From positions 1 through 45,268 of the forward strand of contig PKDJ01000032.1 of NCBI GenBank assembly GCA_002862545.1: a stretch of 45,268 nt of DNA, in the 5' to 3' direction. This stretch comes from Pseudomonadota bacterium (GTDB lineage Bacteria > Myxococcota_A > UBA796 > GCA-2862545). This document shows, piece after piece, positions 42,598 to 45,268 of the stretch; within the stretch, counting starts at the first letter, position 1, and each line of letters begins with the position of its first letter. The translations under genes and the position numbers were made by a program. Below the pieces are notes generated by a model that saw nothing but the letters and a program-made list of their open reading frames with translations, had not been told where the DNA came from and did not search any database.

Positions 42598-43755
42598 CTA
42601 GCCCCTCAGAGCACCGAGGATGCGCACTCCGGCGTGCCGCGCCCCCGCGATGTTGCGAGACACAGGCCCGACGCGCAGCTCAGCCAGAGGTCCTGTGACA
42701 AACAGCCGGGGGTGCCAGCGAAGGTGGGCGTCGACCACCGGGTAGCCACAGGATGCACACGGCAGAGAGTGGTCGGCGATCAGCTTGTCGATGAGAGGAC
42801 CGCCCGGACGCTCACCGGAGAAGCCGGTCGCCAGCACGACCGCATCGACGACGATGGCGGCGTCAGCCAGCATCAGCGTGAGCTCTGGACCGGCGGTGGC
42901 GGCCGTGACCTCACCGAGGTGCAGCTCCAGCTGCTGACTGGAGACCGCTCTCCTGAGGGCCTTGTCGACCGCCGCGGGCATCGAGCCTGCATGTCGGGCC
43001 TGGGTGATCAGCTCGCGGCGCTTGCCGAGGTCGCCCACCCGCTGGAAGCCCCTGAGGTTCTTGGGCCCCATCCAGCCGGGATCGCTGTCGAACTGGTGGA
43101 CGCGTGCCGCATGTCGGCTGATCATGTGCACCTGCCGACCCGCATCAGAAAGCCGAAGCGCGACCTGCGCGGCCGAGATGCCGCCACCGACCACCGCGAC
43201 GCGCCGAGGACTGCGGGCGGGGTCGAGCACTATGCCTGACTCGAAGACGTGCTGAACGTCTGCCCCCTGACTGCGCAGCTCGGCTGCCCATTCGGGCCAG
43301 CGAGGCGCGTCGGCCGAGCCCATCGCCAGCACCACGTTGCGCGCCGACAGCTCGTCACCGTCGTCCAGTCGAACACGGGCGCTGTCACAGTCCAGCTCCA
43401 CCTCCGCGACGCGCGCGGCGCAGTGTCGTGCACGCAAGCCATACTTGTCGAGCACGTGGTCGCAGTGCTCGGCGAACAGATCGACCGCTGGACGGTTGTA
43501 GGGCCTCGCAAACCGCTTCCGCGCCTTTCCCGCAAATCGCAGGAGCGCGTAGGGATCGAGGTCGAGATGATGAACCGCCGGCGAACGCAGGAAGCGCATG
43601 CCCGTGTTCGACGTGCACCTGAGCCACGAATCCAGGAGGCGCTCGGCCGGGTCGACGATCAGCAGTCGCTCGGGCACCACGCCTGCCTCTGCGATCAGGC
43701 GAACCGCCATGTGCACGCCGTGGATACCGCCACCGATGATCACCCAGTCCAGCAT
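42598..43755 (-). CDS. FAD/NAD(P)-binding oxidoreductase
   Basis: A 385-residue flavoprotein with two dinucleotide-binding motifs: VIIGGGIHGVH (about 5-15) for FAD and VAVVGGGISAAQVAL (about 195) for NAD(P), plus the ATGF motif (VVLATGFSG) seen in flavin monooxygenase/lysine-ornithine hydroxylase relatives. Arrangement fits class B flavin monooxygenase-like proteins (DUF-type FAD/NAD(P)-binding). The late CASCGYPVVD contains two Cys. Substrate unknown, no siderophore genes nearby. ATG start, with an inverted repeat 26-38 bp upstream. Confidence 0.85.
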   Translation of the reverse strand: MLDWVIIGGGIHGVHMAVRLIAEAGVVPERLLIVDPAERLLDSWLRCTSNTGMRFLRSPAVHHLDLDPYALLRFAGKARKRFARPYNRPAVDLFAEHCDHVLDKYGLRARHCAARVAEVELDCDSARVRLDDGDELSARNVVLAMGSADAPRWPEWAAELRSQGADVQHVFESGIVLDPARSPRRVAVVGGGISAAQVALRLSDAGRQVHMISRHAARVHQFDSDPGWMGPKNLRGFQRVGDLGKRRELITQARHAGSMPAAVDKALRRAVSSQQLELHLGEVTAATAGPELTLMLADAAIVVDAVVLATGFSGERPGGPLIDKLIADHSLPCASCGYPVVDAHLRWHPRLFVTGPLAELRVGPVSRNIAGARHAGVRILGALRG

Positions 43756-44180
43756 CTACGCTCCATCACGCACCCGTTACGCAATCTGATTGCAAGAGCA
43801 ACCCAGATGCACTTGGGTCCATGTCGACGCGAGCCGCCCAAGCAGCCGTCCCACACATCCACGTCGGGCGTGCCACCTGCGCGTGAGCACCCTGCCCGTC
43901 GAGGGCAACAGGCAGGTGTCGTCAGGCACGCACAGCTCCCCTCCCATGGATGCGCGCGTGAGCGCCCGAGCGGCATCAGCGATAGGCGCTGTCACCATCC
44001 ACACGGGGCTTCGCCTGGTGCGGACTCTCCCCGCGGCCCCGCCCTGGGCCCTGCGCTGTCGAGGAGCAGCTCCCTCGAGCGCCGACGCGGCATCGCTGTC
44101 TCTCCGTAAGGGCGTCGCGACGCATCCACGCCCTCGCCACGGTACGGTGGCTCACCTGAAGCCCTGCCCGGGACGGTCCG
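43756..44180. other. Intergenic region without gene
   Basis: 425 bp between the divergent flavoprotein and beta-helix genes. Apart from the two dyads near 43781-43818 it shows no coding-like frame, RNA gene or terminator. Open frames here translate to Arg/Pro/His-rich sequence typical of non-coding DNA. Confidence 0.5.
43781..43793. promoter_or_regulatory. Inverted repeat upstream of the flavoprotein gene
   Basis: GCAAT-CTG-ATTGC, 26-38 bp before the start codon, in a short AT-richer stretch where the promoter should be. A second weaker dyad (ACCCA-N8-TGGGT, 43801-43818) follows. Candidate operators only. Confidence 0.35.
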
Positions 44181-45268
44181 ATGCTCGCTGGTCTCGCCTT
44201 CCTCGCCGCTGCGGCAACCCTGACCGTCGGGGACGACGACGACTACCGCACCATCACCGAGGCTGTTGCGGCGTCGGCCCCTGGGGATCAGATCGTCATC
44301 GCTCCGGGTGTGTATGCCGAGGAGCTCGAGCTCCCTCACGTGCTCTCGCTCGAGGGCACAGGCGCGAGCGCAGGAGACACGGTGCTCGTCAATCCGCGCG
44401 GGCGCATGCTCATGCGGAGCGCCTCCTCACTCAGCCTGACGAACCTCACGCTCGATGGAGGGGGCCGAGGAGGACTGCTGGAGGTCGTGGCGCCAGCAAC
44501 GAGCGTGGTGCTCACCGACCTCGAGCTCCACAGCGCCGGGCCGTATGCAGACACGCCGACTGCGGTCGTCCTCGACGTCAGCGACGCGGTGCAGCTCGAC
44601 CACGTCCGAGTCTCCGACCTCTTCATCGACGGGGTCTTTGTCGACACCCGCACAACGACGGTCCATGGCTCTACCTTCGAGCGCATCGACGGCGTGGCGC
44701 TGACCACCCACGACACGGTCACCCTCACCGACTGCACCTTCGCGAGCAACAGCGGCCGCGGGCTGGTGCTTCGCGAGCTCGTCCGCTCGTCCGTCAGGAT
44801 CGAGGGAAGTCACTTCGAGGGCAATGCGGGCGCACTCTTCATCGACCTGAATGGATTCTACGGCGGCGAGATCGCGGTCATCGGGAACCAGTTTCTCGAC
44901 AACCACGCCGAGGTCGCAGGGGGAGCCATCGATCTGTCCGAGCCCTCCTTCTTTGGCGACGTTCGGATCATCGGCAACGTCTTCGCCGGCAACAGTGCCG
45001 GCTCGCTGGGTGGCGCCGTTCGGATCAACGATCCCTACTACTTCAGCGACTACTACGACTACGTCGGCTACGACCGCACCTCCATCGAGGTCACGCTGGC
45101 GCGGAACACCTTCGTCGAGAACGCCGCGCCCAGCGGGGCCCACCTGCGCTGCAGGGACGACATCGCTCTGCACATGGCCAACAACCTCTTCGTCGGAGCG
45201 CAGGAGGGGAGCGGGATCTCCAGCGAGCGCCCGCCGAGACGCTCTGGCTACAACCTCTACTTTGCGAA
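44181..45268 (+). CDS. Right-handed parallel beta-helix protein (cut by window edge)
   Basis: At least 362 residues, open to the right edge. It starts MLAGLAFLAAAATLTVGDDDDYRTITEAVAAS with a short signal-like segment, then the characteristic PGDQIVIAPGVYAEEL motif that opens pectate-lyase-like beta-helices. Successive coils follow: LTNLTLDGGG, VVLTDLELHS, VQLDHVRVSDL, TVHGSTFERIDG, VTLTDCTFASNSGRG, IAVIGNQFLDNHAEVAGGAIDL, VRIIGNVFAGNSAG and ITLARNTFVENAA-like turns. Repeated N-x-F and GGAI motifs mark polymorphic/adhesin-like beta-helices. Probably exported; may bind or cleave polysaccharide. A 3-base GGG lies upstream of the ATG, a weak Shine-Dalgarno. Confidence 0.85.
   Translation, partial: MLAGLAFLAAAATLTVGDDDDYRTITEAVAASAPGDQIVIAPGVYAEELELPHVLSLEGTGASAGDTVLVNPRGRMLMRSASSLSLTNLTLDGGGRGGLLEVVAPATSVVLTDLELHSAGPYADTPTAVVLDVSDAVQLDHVRVSDLFIDGVFVDTRTTTVHGSTFERIDGVALTTHDTVTLTDCTFASNSGRGLVLRELVRSSVRIEGSHFEGNAGALFIDLNGFYGGEIAVIGNQFLDNHAEVAGGAIDLSEPSFFGDVRIIGNVFAGNSAGSLGGAVRINDPYYFSDYYDYVGYDRTSIEVTLARNTFVENAAPSGAHLRCRDDIALHMANNLFVGAQEGSGISSERPPRRSGYNLYFA

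Overview
The window is GC-rich, densely packed DNA from a Gram-negative bacterium that is most likely a myxobacterium or close relative (Myxococcota, formerly Deltaproteobacteria). The evidence is the gene repertoire: two soluble eukaryote-like Ser/Thr kinases, a NifA-like sigma-54 activator, many secreted lipoproteins with Asp/Thr, Thr/Gly or Cys-rich segments, a small protein with a MYXO-CTERM-like tail (GC, hydrophobic stretch, RRR), an FG-GAP remnant and a VWA/choice-of-anchor lipoprotein. No rRNA, tRNA, CRISPR array, insertion sequence or prophage was recognised. Starts include GTG and TTG as well as ATG.

Layout. 1-336: 5' part of a Ser/Thr kinase leaving the left edge. 606-2505: tyrS facing a dienelactone hydrolase. 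2852-3984: a small membrane protein translationally coupled to a CPBP-type intramembrane protease. 4183-8400: secreted proteins and lipoproteins plus a YbjN-like protein. 8400-9057: a decayed FG-GAP gene and an AT-rich patch. 9058-10614: a second copy of the small membrane protein, then a zinc-sensor (SmtB type)/His-rich protein pair under a palindrome, and an NTF2-like lipoprotein. 10689-11957: MoeZ-like sulfur-carrier activator with rhodanese domain. 11969-12872: two small exported proteins. 13138-16148: thioredoxin-fold protein, hybrid histidine kinase and a DnaB-like ATPase with an altered Walker A. 16407-25921: an extracellular block with GH18 chitinase, paralogous secreted protein, LRR/SUKH protein, CotH-type kinase divergent from a complete alkaline phosphatase, lamin-tail lipoprotein and another lipoprotein. 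26206-27858: unknown protein and divergent TetR regulator. 27875-30845: ammonium transporter and NifA-like activator. 31004-37686: RelA/SpoT-like protein, long-form GAPDH, DEAD-box helicase, secreted barrel-like protein, DUF2301-like membrane protein, Ser/Thr kinase. 37927-40606: small exported proteins and an SDR. 40841-43755: PAS protein, GAF/HisKA_2 histidine kinase, receiver, then a convergent flavoprotein. 44181 to the right edge: right-handed beta-helix protein.

How parts work together. The clearest regulatory circuit is the activator/amt pair. An 18-bp palindrome (TCCTACATAAATGTAGGA) sits upstream of the activator gene, two variants 30 bp apart sit upstream of amt, and a near-consensus sigma-54 promoter (TGGCAC-N5-TTGCT) lies about 90 bp downstream of them. 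The second is the metal-sensing pair: the SmtB-type regulator carries a complete alpha-5 zinc site, its gene start overlaps a 24-bp palindrome, and it overlaps a gene for a protein with 27 His and 6 Cys in 117 residues. The third is a two-component module in which a PAS domain and a histidine kinase lie in one frame separated by a single TGA. The divergent CotH-like kinase and alkaline phosphatase suggest an extracellular phosphorylation/dephosphorylation pair; this last point is inference.
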